A DNA stretch of 64,000 nt from Cyclaneusma minus (Eukaryota; Ascomycota; Leotiomycetes; Marthamycetales; Marthamycetaceae), in the NCBI GenBank assembly GCA_037179335.1, contig JAKZHN010000020.1:372001-436000 (forward strand), written 5' to 3'. The notes below the pieces were generated by a model, which saw only the letters and a list, made by a program, of their open reading frames with translations, was not told the DNA's origin and did not search any database. Numbering within the stretch: the first letter of the stretch is position 1; every line of letters starts with the position of its first letter. A program made the position numbers and the translations under genes. Of this stretch, positions 10,618 to 23,563 are shown piece by piece.

Positions 10618-13551
10618 TGAGAAGAGTTTCTTCTTTTCATCTGACCGGTTACAATGCTTGGGATCTCCAGAATTGATCCGAAAGGATAAAGAGCGGGCGA
10701 ACGGTTGATATGATCAGGCGCATAGGTTTATGGATCGGGTCTTTCTGGTGATATAGAGCAGGCGTTACGAGCATACAAAAAAATCGGCTTTGGTCATATG
10801 GCACAGGGCGGTCGACGGGTCGCAAATACAGAGTTTTCTTTTTTCGAACTCACATGCGCACCTAGTCTTTTTTGAAGCAGGTTTGGCATCGGAGCAAGAT
10901 CCGGCCAGCGCTTGATCATGGTGTGTTGCTGCAGAATAGAGTCAGGCATTGTTTCTACTCGTCGACGCTGGACCTGGCTATCTTTGCTTTTTCCTCGAGC
11001 GGTCCAAACCTTGTTCGGAAGGCGGAAGCGAGGATGTAGGAATATGTTGGCGGGGCTTGGTTTGCTTTTAGGCAATGGGTGGATGGAGTTGAATGGACAG
11101 AGATACCCCAGGATTTGTCTTGTTTGCTACTATTCTAGCATGTTTCGTTGTTGGCGCGCGCTGCTGCCATATACAGTATTGCTTTTTGTTTTACGATAAT
11201 ACGCTCAAGAGCTGATTGTGGGTGGCAACTACTTGTGATAATAATGAATTGAAAACTACTTCATACCAATTGATCATTCTATCTGTGCTTTGCAAGTGAG
11301 AAATGTGGAACACTGATCATGAGTGGAGCGAGTAATCGATGTCGATTGTTGTAGACTTATAGTCTCGTAACTGGTGCCTTGAAGTGCTGCAGATGGGTCG
11401 GTCATTGGAGCTTGTGCAATGCAATATCCAGGGAGAGTGGGCAGAGGGACTGGGAAGGGGAAGATGTCTGAATGGCTTTGTGTCAAAGATTGAAATGAGC
11501 GTCTCTCTCAAATGCTTCCTCCCACCTCCAGGCGGAATGGTTTCAATTTCCAAAAGGTTGGACTTCGGGGCTTCCGGCATTGGCAATGCTTCTCCCCCTC
11601 ATCACATATCATCTATCACAACTTGGCCGATCTGCATACTTGATGTGATGTATATGTGGTCCACTTGCTGCTGCGTCTCTTCGTATTTAATTCCAAAGTA
11701 TCGCAAGCATTCAATAAGTCCTGCAGCTGAGTCCTGGCTCACCGGGCACTGTTCTTGCTTCCTGACCGGGGGGTTCGCCCTCGAAGGCCCTCGAAGGGGA
11801 AATGCTCTAATATTCATGCGGAGCAGCATGCGGCCTTTTGGGGGTAGAGTTGCAAACCTCAGTTCGTCTGGTTTGGATCTGGGTTGGTCCTGAGAAGCAT
11901 CGCAGGTTTTTGGCATTTTTGAAGTTCTTGTCGTTTTGCTGGATGTGTTTGAGTTACTTGGTATGGTTCTGGTGAAAGCACGGCGAAGATTCAGGGCCAG
12001 TGTGAACGATTATTCGGTCTGCTATTAGATTTGGGTTTGCACTTATTATATCGCTGTTGAGTGTTTTTGCATTTGCAGTGATCTGAGTTTTGCTGATTCT
12101 TACTGTACTCCAAATGGGAAGTCTTGGACAGGAAGAGACTTCCATGTCTGGGAGCAGGGAGTCATCTGGAGGCAGTAACGAGGTACCCCCACGGCCACGA
12201 GTTAAAGTGATGCAAAATTTGCTGTCCACTGTTCAAGTCTGAATTCTTCAACGTGAGGCTGAGATCTAATCTGGGTGACATATGACCGTGAAGATAGGAA
12301 GAAAAGGAAGCAGGAAGGCACCAGAGTGACATTGATCAATTGTCCATAGACGAGCCGCATTATTGTAAGTGTCCGTCCCAGACTCCCAGTTCTTCTTTTG
12401 CCACCATCCACATTGTTCTGGAACATGAGGATCTCGCGTCCTATCACGATTCACGACTTCCTACAGTCTGCAAAACTGTCTCGGTATACCGGTTTTTTAC
12501 ACCAGATGATATCCAAGTCATGGACTCATGCCTGTATCGCACAATCTGAAATATCCCTAGCCCTCCCCCTCGTGTGTAGTCCGCATCAGAAGACACGCAG
12601 CATACAAGCGCATTCATTACTCGGTGAGCAGAGGCTAGCTACACTCTAGCAATACTACAAGTTCATGGTAGCCATACTACAGGTTTCCACTGTTCACCGC
12701 CAATTTCACCGTAAGTTTGGAAGAGCTCAGCTGTCAGATTGCCACATAGTTTAGGTGTCGGGAGACGGGAGGCGTCGAGGTAGCAGCGTCGCATCGCCGA
12801 ATATCTATCTAGCGAATGGAGATTCCGAGATTTGGAGAGGAGATGGCGGGTTCGAGACAGCAGATGCCGGTGTAGGTCGGTAGTGGTCCCTTGCTAGGTG
12901 CCTCATGGTCACGGCACTGGAGATGCAGTTGCAGAAAGCGGTGGATGGAGAAGATGGATGGACCTTACGTAGGATGCGCCGATGCGGTAGCCTTGGACCC
13001 TTGATATTGGAGGATTATACAGCGTTCGTGAGGATCGAGAAGTTGGAACACCGTCATAGGCCGACGACGGGTTTTGTAGATCACCGAGTCACGAACGTCG
13101 AAGGCTAGAGGTTCGATGTGACTACATGTATGTTGTGGCTGTGAGGAGGCACGGTGTGGCGGTGGGGCATGTTACACTACAAGATTGAAGAACCCCGAAT
13201 CCCGAATGCCAAGATTATGTACTAGCCCTACAAACCAAAATAACTTGCTCTTTTCCTAAAGAGCTTAAGCGTTTCCTAGCACTGACAACGGCCTTGATTG
13301 ATCAAGAGACCCTTGAACTCACTTGAAAAACTTGGGTATCTGGTAAACTTTGCTGTGGCAAGCTCTCAAGCATTTAAGGGTCGGAAGTCGGGCCGGCGGC
13401 CGCTGCCGAATCTCAAACCCCAAGCGAGCAAGAGCTGTGTCCGAAGTCTGTGATCATCCCTAAACAGACTCGGACACGACCATCACGGGAGCAGCCTTCA
13501 CGATCCCCGCTGCTGAGGTCTACATCGAAAACAAGACCCAGGCAACATGCG
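10618..13551. other. Gene-free interval downstream of the WOPR gene
   Basis: About 2.9 kb. It begins with the 3' region of the WOPR gene and ends with the CRD1 promoter. Opposed ORFs at 11384-11893 (+) and 11602-11916 (-) overlap and match nothing I know. No repeat or RNA gene is evident. Confidence 0.5.
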
Positions 13552-14778
13552 ATGGCGACATCGAGACTTTTAAGCAGCCATGCGCTGGGGCGACTCTTAG
13601 CTGCACCCGCTGCGCGTCATTGTTCCACACCCACCTTCGACACCCTAAGACTAAGCAGAAGCGCGATATCGTCTTTGACCGCTGCCGCTGGCAGGAGGAG
13701 GTACTATTTTCCAGAAAGTCTGGGGTTTGAGGATGAGGATGAAGTGCTGACGAAGTGAACTTAAGGTCGCAGATATGGACTGCTCTGAAGCAAACACAGC
13801 AGAGAAGGGCTGTGACGTCTGATCCTAAAAAGGAGGAGCCGGGGTAAGCCGAGCTTTTGTATTATTCTCACAATCCGCACACTATCATATGCAACTTCTC
13901 CTCCATAAATATGTACTGATAATAAGTCTTGCTCGAGTATATCGTCATAATCACGTGCCTTGTTTTCATTGTCACGCGAGCAGACACAAATTCTAACTCG
14001 CCAATAGTCCTCCAACCACACCCAAAAAGCGCACACCCTTGAAAGTGCTATCCCAGCTCACGCCTCACGAGAACATCTACACCATCCCCAATATCCTCAC
14101 TTTCTCCCGTCTCATCGCCGCCCCTGTCATCGGCTACCTCGTCCTCCACGACTACCACAGTTGGGCCGTCGGGCTGTTCGCCTATGCCGGCGCCACAGAT
14201 CTAGTTGATGGCTGGATCGCCCGACGCTGGAAGCAGCAGACTGTTGTAGGCACTGTTATTGATCCCATGGCCGACAAGGCCCTCATGACTATCCTCACCG
14301 TCTGTCTAGCCATGAAAGGTCTCCTTCCCGGTAATTACCCCTATCTCCTTCCCTTCCCTCCCCTCCCCTTTCCTTTCACACCCACACTAAACACCACCAC
14401 CACCACTCAGTCTGGCTCGCCTTCATAATCCTCGGCCGCGACGTCGGCCTTGCCATCTCCGCCATCTACTACCGCTACATCTCACTCCCACCGCCCAAAA
14501 CCTTTTCGCGGTACTGGGATTTCTCGCTCCCCTCTGCAGAAGTCCATCCTACCACGATCAGTAAATACAACACGGCGCTACAGGTGATGCTTATAGGCGC
14601 CACGACCGCAATGCCGCTGGTGAGTATGGATATTTCGGTGGCGATGACGGCGATGCAGTATCTGGTGGCTACGACGACGGTGTGGAGTGGCGCGAGCTAC
14701 ATCTATTCGAAGGACGCGGTGAAGATTCTGACGCAGAAGGAGGTGGAGAAGAAGGAGGAGGGGCCGAAGGGGCCGTGA
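13552..14778 (+). CDS. CRD1: Mitochondrial cardiolipin synthase (CDP-alcohol phosphatidyltransferase)
   Basis: Condenses CDP-diacylglycerol with phosphatidylglycerol to make cardiolipin at the mitochondrial inner membrane. Exons are 13552-13755, 13800-13843, 14008-14330 and 14411-14778, giving 312 aa; the second exon is only 44 nt. The N-terminal 55 residues are rich in Arg, Ser and Ala with few acids, as in a mitochondrial targeting peptide. The CDP-alcohol motif D-x2-DG-x2-AR-x8-G-x3-D-x3-D is complete, reading DLVDGWIARR then VGTVIDPMADK (D147, D150, G164, D168, D172). The preceding IYTIPNILTFSRL is characteristic of this branch. Hydrophobic segments follow in the last exon, which ends in a Lys/Glu-rich tail. 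Exon 2 could start at 13800 or 13803 because the acceptor is a CAGCAG tandem. The related PGP synthases of bacteria are the main alternative family, but fungi use a different enzyme for that step. Confidence 0.92.
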
Positions 14779-16621
14779 TGAAGTGTATTGGGGATTAAGG
14801 GTTAAGGGTGCTACATGCTGATAGAATAATAATGGTTTCTCCACCCGCGGGCCTCTATCCCAAATAGAATACGAAGCACAGGGGGAAAAAAGTACAGCCG
14901 GGCGCATGAAAGTAAGATTAAACAGAAGTAGGTGAGACAAAAAATGACTTTGAAGAAAAAGACCAAGCGGGTAGAGTTCGAAGTGTCGGGGCGGCTCAGG
15001 GGTTAGAGAGAGTCGAAGAGCTGCGTGCAAGAGGTACATGCCCAAAAAAGCAATATGGGGTCAGCGGGGGTGAGAGTGCTATTTTCATTGATATGCTACA
15101 TCCTGCGTAGTCTTGGTACATGTTTACAAATTCATACCACGAGCTGGCAAGAAAGTACGAACTTGATTTGGCGGCCAGGGGTGTTTTCTTCCATTGTTAG
15201 TTCTCTGCTTAACAAGATTGGTCACCGCGAGTAGTACTTCCACTGGCAGCTCATTGTGTTGGATTCTCTGTGGGGAATAGTAGGGAGTGTACACTCGAAT
15301 AACAAGGGACATAAAGCGGTAGCAAGACGATCGATTGATTCTAGATGAGGAGAGGATGACCAGAGAGCTCTGAAAGAGCTATATCTCTCTGCTACATAGG
15401 GTGTAAGGCACCTGTGCCAGGGGTCCTCCAGACTCCTTGTGGTCCGGTGCCGCTGGTGGTTGCAACACATAGTAGTCAACGCCGGTCGGTCAGGCGCAGT
15501 GCATCAGGTGACTCACCACAAACAAAAAACACCTTTACACCTAATGAATAATAATACCCTTAAAAAATAGGGATATAAAAAATAACGAAAATAAGAATGC
15601 TAACTAATCCACCGCGACGATAGACCAGGGACGATAGTCTTTGAATTTTTCCCTTTGACACGAGGTTCGAACCCCCCCAGCTCAATCCGACAACCACAAA
15701 GGCCAGAACATGGAGAGAACTGAAGCGAGTAAGCTCCCACTACACTAAAGTGCGGGTTCGAACAATATCTGTATCGCAACTTCGATACATAAGGTACATC
15801 CAAACTGTTCCCGCGCCTTTGGCGAATATTTCCTCACTCCACCTCAGCCTCACCTCTCACTCTTCATATACGTTCTTCCTTGGTGTCTTGTCGTCTCATC
15901 CTTCATCAGAACCTCAAGAAATGAAATCCTTTCTGAATTGTGGCCCCAAGCTACTCTCCTCCAGCCTAGCTCCAGCCCAAGAACCTCTCGCTACCTACTC
16001 CAGATCTTCTCCTTTCCATGCTTCCCCGTAGCTCTCGGCCTTTTCGAAGCTTCTCCATCTAGCGTAGCTCCAGCCCAAGGTCCTTCAGTACTCCGGATTG
16101 CTCTCCCTTTGCACTTCAGTGCCCTTCCTTGTTCTCAAGCAGCTCCAGCGGAGCCTCCGCTCCTCCTTCACCCAGCACCCTTATTGAGCCGGATCTGCTA
16201 GCTACCCTCACTCAAAACGTATTATTTCAAGTTGATTGGACTGTCTCTGTCCCATCATCACATATTCCATATCATTGGAACTTATGAGGCAACTTTCTTC
16301 AAACTTCTACTAAATACTGGTGATAACATGGTTTAGTAAGAAATCAGATACTTCCAAAGCATAGACAAAAAGGGCCAATGGAGTCCCATGTATCAGGGAA
16401 TATGTAAAGACTGATGTGTTCCTATGGATGTGAAACTTTTATGAACACCCGAGTCCCGTGTACCGACCGATCGACCATCTGTCTAACGAATGCCATGATC
16501 TACCAGGAAACCTTTTCTAAAAAGTCATCTAGTCATGTAACCACTCACAAACCCATGTCATAGCCGAAGAAGAACGTATACCCGCGTATATCGCCCTCCA
16601 ATGCCAATGACCATGAAGAGC
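14779..16621. other. Gene-free interval between CRD1 and the DDX60-like helicase
   Basis: The 3' ends of CRD1 (+) and the helicase (-) face each other here. It holds an AT-rich patch at 15520-15600, a Pol III box-like pair at 15661-15747, and an imperfect duplication of about 97 bp at 15960-16150 that shares TAGCTCCAGCCCAAG. No protein-coding gene is recognised. Confidence 0.5.
15661..15747 (-). other. tRNA-like A-box and B-box pair, probable relic
   Basis: Read on the minus strand, TAGTGTAGTGGG (15747-15736) resembles a Pol III A box. GGTTCGAACC, within 15673-15661, matches the B box. I could not fold acceptor, anticodon and T stems into a functional cloverleaf, so this may be a decayed tRNA gene, a tRNA-derived SINE head, or chance. 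A second GGGTTCGAAC lies at 15754 on the plus strand. Confidence 0.25.
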
Positions 16622-19600
16622 TTAAGCGCCAATCTTCCAGAACTTCTCATCAAACTCAGTCTTCAGCAGAGTGAAAGCCTGGTGAACCTTCACAAGACTC
16701 TCGCCCTGCTTGCCATCAAACGAATTTGCCGCGACGTCCGGCTCAGAGTCCTCGTCCGACTCCTCTTCAGATGAGGATTCGTCGTCCCACGAGTCCAGCG
16801 TCACCTTCTTCTTGCTCTTCGCCTTTGTCTCAGCCGGCTTCTGGTCCACCTTCATCGCGCCAACACCGGCCGTCACAGCGCCAATGTCTTGCTTCGGGTC
16901 TTCCTCCATTCCAGCATCTTCCTCCTTGATATCGCCAGCGTCCTGGACGTCGATCATCAGAGCGTCGTCCATTTCGCTGTCGGCTTTGAGGAAGTTGGCT
17001 AAGGAGGCGACGATGGTGGCGAGAACGAGCGAGAAGTCCTTGAGGTGGAACCAGACATCGCCGCGCTTAATGCCGTTGTCGTTGATCAGTGCTTCCAAGT
17101 TGCCATGCTTGAAGAAGTCGTACAGGTACGCGTTCCAGGGCATGCCGCCGGTTTCGGCGGAGGTGATGCGGAGGTAGGGGATCGATGACTCTTCCAGGAA
17201 AACACCGGCGCGGACGGTGTTGCAGAGTTCGCCGACAGTGGCGAACTTGTCGGTGAATCCTGAGAGAGCTGCGAAGGGAGATCGTACGACTGTTTCAGGC
17301 AAGGAGGGCAAAATATCGCTCATGTCCTGAGTCTTGGATGGCTCGACCTTCTGTTTCGTGAAAGGCAGCGCATTGTCAGGAACATTAGACAGATATTCTC
17401 CGACATACGTATGTACGTAGCCCTGGAAAATCTGCAGTGTTTCCTGGTTGTGTCGCTCCAAAGTGGCTGCCGCGTCCTTCGGGAGATCCGGCAGGATCAC
17501 CTTGGACGGTGATCGGTTAACAATCTCCGCAAGCCACTGCTTATCCTTGTACCTTGGGCAAGGAATACGCCCAAAGAGATGCGACAAAACTAGCATCATC
17601 TCGAGCAAGATCCGGGGTCGCTTGGCCGGGTTATTGATACCTGAGCACAGTTTGTGGAAGAAGCCATCCTTCAGCAACGCGTGGAAAGCGAAAGCCGAGT
17701 TCTCAGTGAAGTACAGATGTCCCACAAGACCGGAGAAATTAAGCGGCACTCCAGTTTTGGACAGAAGATGCTGTCGGCGCAAGTAGTCGATGGAGAACCG
17801 CAGATGATGTTGGATAGCCATTTGCGCATCCGGTCCACCAAGGTACAGTTGGTTCTGAGTCAACAAAGACTTCACTGCCTGGGTAGCGAAGTCACAGTTC
17901 TTGGTGCCATGCAAGAGGCCGAACAAACGCAAGATCAAGGTGACCGTGTTCGGGAACTGGCCACGGAGGTCAGGCAGCCTTGCAGACATGATCTCAAGGG
18001 ACCGGTGTGGCGGAATGTTGTGGAATACCACATTACCGAGGAGGTCAAAGCCACGACGACCAGCACGACCGGAAGCCTGGCGGTAGTTCAAAGCTGACAG
18101 GAAAACCGAGTCACCCGTGAAGACAACAGTCTTACAAGGCATGTTGATACCCAAAGCCAAAGTTCCAGTGGCCACGACCACTGTGAGGAAACCTTTGCGG
18201 AACAACATTTCAACCCTATCTCCTTGTCAGCATGTGTTTCTGGGTCACAATCTATCCAAGAGACCTTTCGGACTTACACTTGACGGTACTTTCGATTCAT
18301 ACCAGCATGATGGACACCAAGACCACGTCGCAAAGCTTCGATGATGACTGGGTCCATGTTCACCCATTTCAACGTCTCGAGACGCCTTTCAAGTTCCTCG
18401 TTAGATATCTTCGTAGTATCAGCGAAGCTGAATTCGGCCAATGGTGCCTCCGGATCGTAGGTATCCCAAGAGCTTGACTCCCGGCTTGCCTCCTCGCGAA
18501 GAAGGTCAAGTTTGGAATTGGCTCCGTCCTCCTGGCCTTGTCCTTTGCCGGGCTTCGGTGCCCTGAACTTTTGCTTCTCATTGGTGCGCTTCCATTTCTC
18601 ATACTCCTCTATTTTCTTGGCCCAGGCCGGACTACTCTCCTTGTGCGCGGCTTCTGCTGTCTTCAGGGTATTGAAGAGACTCTTAAGAGTAATCTCACAG
18701 CCCACTCGGTCGTAGTTGAACAGGATAGCTGGCAAAGCACCGCTGGCTCTTAGATCCAAGATTAGAGAGAATTCGGATCCCGTGTAGACCGACTCCTTTG
18801 AGGACTGGGGCTCGTCGGTGGATCGACCATAGGATGATGCAATCTTGTAGTAACTCTCTCCTCGAAGTTCTTCCCTGACAGCGTCGAAAGGCGATTCGGG
18901 ATCCACCAACCATGCACCAACCTGTTTCTTCAAGGCTTTCTCCCATTTGGTGACATCCGATTTCTTAGTTATCTGATCAGTAAAGTTCTTGGGATGCAAG
19001 ACGGGATCGACGACATATTTGTCGCTCTGATGCTTCACTAGGCAATTCCACAAGCTCAGACAGTCTCGGGGCTCAAGACTGATATCGTTCAAGGTGTCCA
19101 AGCTCTTGCCAACCATGGAACCTAGAGGGTGCACAAATAAGAACCGCGACGATTCGGTTGTGGTTCCAGAGTCCAGACCAGGGTATGGCAGTTGCTCAAC
19201 AGGAGTAAGACCCTTGAAGGTGAACGAATCTGGAGATTCGTAAATGAACTTTCGGAGATCGGAGTAACGCGCGTCATGGACGACCATTTCGAGCTCATGT
19301 CCCTTCATTTTCTGTGTTTGCTTCAACCACGATTGGAACTCGAGTGGGTTTCCAACAGTGGCGGACAGTGCAATGATTGGGCATGGTGCCAAAAGCAAGA
19401 GTTGCTCCCAGACGACACCGTCTTCAGACTGACCAATACAGTGTACTTCATCGAAGATGATGCGCTTGATTCGGTTTGACCATGAGTTAGGCTTGCTGGA
19501 ATTTGATGATGCCATAAGCATGATCTGCAGAATATGCGGCACCGTCACCAGAATCTGAGCCTTCTGAGGGTTGTTGACACGGTAATCACGTGTGTGGATA

Positions 19601-22245
19601 GCCCACACGGATCGACCTTCTTGTCCCTCGTTGTGATACGACTTGGTGAAACGCGCCTGGACTTCAGCAGCAATCTGATTGACCAAGGCCTTGGTGGGAG
19701 CAACATAGACAATAATGTCATCGTTGCTGGCTTGAAGGATCTTCTTCATCGCATAGAACGATATGAACGTCTTACCCGCTGACGTGGGGGCAATCACCAA
19801 GAGTGACTTGTTGTCATCAACTGCATCCAGAACCTTTCTCTGCCAAGCATCTGGCGCAAAGGGTACACGGGAGTCTGGAGCAGAGTCGAAACTTCGCTCC
19901 AGGTAAGGTCCACAGTGATTCATCTGGAACTCGAGGGGATTGCTACCTTCGGGAAGCGCCAGCTGAGCCTTCCCAATGGCACTCCTGAAAGGCAAAGATC
20001 TCCTGGGCAATGCAGTGGAGGACGGTTCAAAGGGTACTCCGAGAGCCTTGGACAACACCGAGAGTTGAAGTGCAACTTCTTGGGTGAGTTGCAAATTCCT
20101 CATGCTTACTGTCTGCGCCCAGAGCATGGCAAGCACGTCGGGTACTGTAACTTTTGTGAGCTCAATGACCACCAGATTGACACGTGGAACTGGAAGGACT
20201 TACCACTTATCTTGACTTTGCGAGAGTCTTGCATAGCCGTCAGGACGTGACAGAGATACAGAGACACCTCGGCTCTCACCGTCATCGCATCGGATGCGGA
20301 CAGATCTTGGAAGTATCTCTGAGCCTTAAGATATCTTTTGACAAACGATGACTCCTTCTCGAACTCTGCGCATCTCTGGTCCCAGTAAGTAGTGACGGCC
20401 ACAGAAGCCTTCTTGAGCTTCTCTGCCTTCAATGCCTCAGCAGCTTCGAGCGCCTTCTGTGTACCACTCTTAGGACCCTCTTTCTTTTGAGCTGGGCCCT
20501 TCTGTTTTCCGGACGCTTGTTTTCCGGAAGCTTTCGCTTGAGGAACAGGTTTCTGAGCACTGGCCTTGGATTTCGATTTCGAGTCCTTGGATGTATCCTG
20601 GACAACGATGATTTCCGGGTCGATGTTCTTGCCAGCGGATCCTGTCAAACTGGCCGAGTAGGCGATGGTATCCGCCATGAATCTTTGATTCTTCCTGCGA
20701 GCCTTGAAGTCCGGTGGTTTGGGCACGAATTTGGGATCAAGTGGCTTCCTGGCGTTGTGCCAGTGTGAAATCTCCTGGAAAATGCGAGACTCCATGGGCG
20801 GCTCTGATGAATCCGTCTTGACCTGGACCTGCTGTAGATATTGATCCACGACAGGGTTACTGAAAGAGAGTACCGACAGTAACGGTATCAGATCTGTCTT
20901 CCCCTTCTTTCCGTTGGATTTCCCAGACTTCCCAGACTTCTTCTCTTGATTGCCGGGCAGATCTTTCGAGACGTCAACTCCGACCAACGTTTCAAGGAAG
21001 CCGGCTAGTTTTGTGAATCCTTCCAGAATGCTGGCCGGTAAAGAAGACGCATCAATCCCCTTCCGCACGTAGGTGAAGAGCCGACCATCGACCAGATCAA
21101 ATGCATCCCAGGTAGCCGAAGCAAATGGTTTCTCCGACCAGCCCCAGAGTAAATTGTTGGAAGCATTGGCGAACTTGACCAGGAATTCACTGTCCTCAGA
21201 TTCCAAACCAGACGAGGCTTTTGCCAAGGACCGCTGGGTCAGCGGGGTGTTGTCCAAAATGGCGAGGTGAGCCAGGATGGCAGCTGAAAACTGCTTCGCA
21301 GCGGTAGATGACTGAGTCGACAGTATCGAGGACAGCGCGTGTAAAGTGATCATCTGGCGAGCAGTGAAGGCACTGTCTTTGCCCACCTCCTGGAGCTTCT
21401 GTAGGACTGCGTCTTTTGCGGAACTTCCATGACCGTTAGGAATGGCTTCATCTTCTGGATGACTCTTGTCAAGAGGATCAAGATTTCCCGGTGAGGTAAC
21501 AAGGTCCACAAAAACCTACAGCACTATCAGTTAATGCTACAGCCAGGAATTGAAGTCGGGCGTTCATACCTTTGAGCTCTTGAAATCAATCCGGTCGATG
21601 AGGGCCACACAGTATCCGGCTTCAGCCATGCGATAACCTACACTTAGAGACGCAAGAGTCGTAGGGTGGTTTGCATATCGTTTGGCTCCACGGCTGGAGC
21701 ACATGAGAAATTGCAAAGCATTGTATGTGAGATAGTGACGAAACTCCTTCGAGTCCACACTGGGAAATCGGAAACTGAAGGCTTCTTCGCCGCCAGATAC
21801 ATGCTCGAAGTGCTCCACAATCACAGTCCTCGTCAGAAGATACTTCGAGACCTCCGCCTCTGAAGCTTCGGTTGGTGCGCAGAGATATCTCAAGTCATCA
21901 AACCACACCACATTGAAATTGCATCCTGCAGCTTTCAGCTTGCTGAGGAACGTCTCCACGGCGTGCACCGCATGGAGCAGTTGGAAGCCCTCTGTTGGCA
22001 GTCAGTTCATATTATTGCTCTCAAGGTGGAGAAAGAACGTCATCATGCATACCATCGTAGTCAACCTCAGCAGTTCGAATGCAATGCTCGAGGAGAGTTT
22101 CGCCATGGATGGCGAACAGCTCCTTTCCCGCGAAATCGCTAACGATGTCGACGTTCAGCGGCTTCAGAGACTCCTGCCAGCGCTCAAGCTGCTCGCGGCC
22201 TCGTTCAGACCACTGCGGCAGCGGAATGGTCCCTTCCAGTTCCAT
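16622..22245 (-). CDS. DDX60-like DExH-box RNA helicase
   Basis: Large SF2 helicase of the Ski2-like/DDX60 group. Exons on the complement are 22245-22053, 21991-21570, 21515-20204, 20150-18278 and 18215-16622; phases agree and give 1,797 aa. The N-terminus has the DDX60-type segment VDIVSDFAGKELFAIHGETL, then GFQLLHAVHAVETFL. The helicase core begins near residue 760 with motif I APTSAGKT. It has motif II DEVH in IIFDEVHCIGQ, motif III SAT, and in the last exon LALGINMPCKTVVF and motif VI QASGRAGRRGFD. A Lys/Ser/Gln-rich low-complexity linker lies around residues 440-540, and an acidic Ser/Glu stretch lies near the C-terminus. Animal DDX60 proteins are antiviral cofactors; the fungal role is not established and I infer only RNA remodelling. 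The start at 22245 is the first in-frame ATG that reaches the conserved N-terminus. Confidence 0.88.
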
Positions 22246-23563
22246 CTTGCTGTACGATGCGTTATTGACGTTGTCAATATCGTACCAGTGGATGAAAGAT
22301 GTGTAGACTGTGGTTGAGTTTCTGCGTTGCAGAACTTGTTGTGTTCGGCAAGCGACATGCAGCGAAGTTCAAGTGAGAGCCTGAGGCACGTGATTACCAT
22401 GTGATATTATGCGCCAGTAGACTCCGCTCCGTTGTCCGGCTGCCGCTAACCTACCGTTATCGATAAGATCCCCCCAAAAAAAGTATGAGTGGTGCAGACA
22501 GCTCGGAAACAAGATCTTGATTTTCGAGAGTTTTTTGAAAGGTTCAGGTGGAATGATTCCGCCAATTGCGACGCTCATCAGTCGCGCCTATCAATTCTTA
22601 TATGGCAGGTAGTCGAGGTAAATGAGATTGCCTCAGTCAAACTGTGTCCAGCATTTTGGAATGCATGTATTTCAGATTCTTTTGTTTGAGACAAATGACA
22701 AGCTTGAATCTGAGTTGCTGGGAATATTCACATTTGAGTAGTATCTGCAGTTCTTCGAGACAACCGAAAAGTGCTCAACGTTGGTCATAAGAATTGATGA
22801 ACCAGGGAGCGTACGGTATATCAAGCAAGGATGTTGTCAGCTCTGGGAGAGCAGATCAAGAGGGCGGCCAGACAGGACTGAGGACTCCTCACATGTTACT
22901 TCCCGTCGCTAGGAAGTCCTAAGACCGTCAATCCGAAACTCAACCTGTCTCAACCTGTCTCAACCTGTCGCCTTGCCGTGCAAGTTATGTGTGACATTTG
23001 AGTCAGAAGTCAAGACTTCAGTTCAAGACTCACCCAATTGAGTCAATCAATCTGACTGACATTTTAGTTCTCGTAGCAAACCCAGCCCAAACTCTCCTCA
23101 AAAACTGAATTCCCTCGGTTTCCAAACCAACACCATGCAGATATCTATATTCACCAAGTCTCAGAGCACTGGATAATTTTCATAAAGTACAATGAAGAAA
23201 CTTTTTTATGCTTCATCTTGCAAGAAAGGGAGAATAGGGTATGAATTTTGGTCGCTTTGTGCTCCAGGTAAAGGACTCCCGTATAGGGGTCCGTTCTACC
23301 GTTTATCTAAGCACACGCATGTGCCATGTCGAGTCTCTCCTTTATAGAAGGAGAAATGGGAAGGGGACATGAAGGCCTCTGGGCGTTTACTACCTTTTTG
23401 AACGCCATCCAGGTCCGAGCACATCTCTCCCAAGTGCCCTTATGTTTGTTTCCTAAGGGCTCGTTCCAAGCCGTTCCTCATCATCTTCATATCTTCTCTT
23501 CTCATCATCTGCTTTGAGGGTTTCGCGAGTAAACATGCTCAGGAGCATGCCTCACTCAACGCT
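22246..23563. other. Interval between CSE1 3' end and the helicase promoter
   Basis: Holds the presumed promoter and leader of the DDX60-like gene and the 3' flank of CSE1, both transcribed leftward. Three near-exact CAACCTGTCT decamers lie in tandem at 22941-22970. Nothing coding is recognised. Confidence 0.5.

Noticed and set aside
13756..13799. Apparent frameshift after the first CRD1 exon
   Set aside because: A 44-nt intron with GT at 13756 and a CAG acceptor at 13799 restores the frame into QRRAVTSDPKK and the next exon.
15661..15764. A functional tRNA gene
   Set aside because: A and B box words are present, but the acceptor and T stems do not pair well, so I kept it only as a low-confidence relic.
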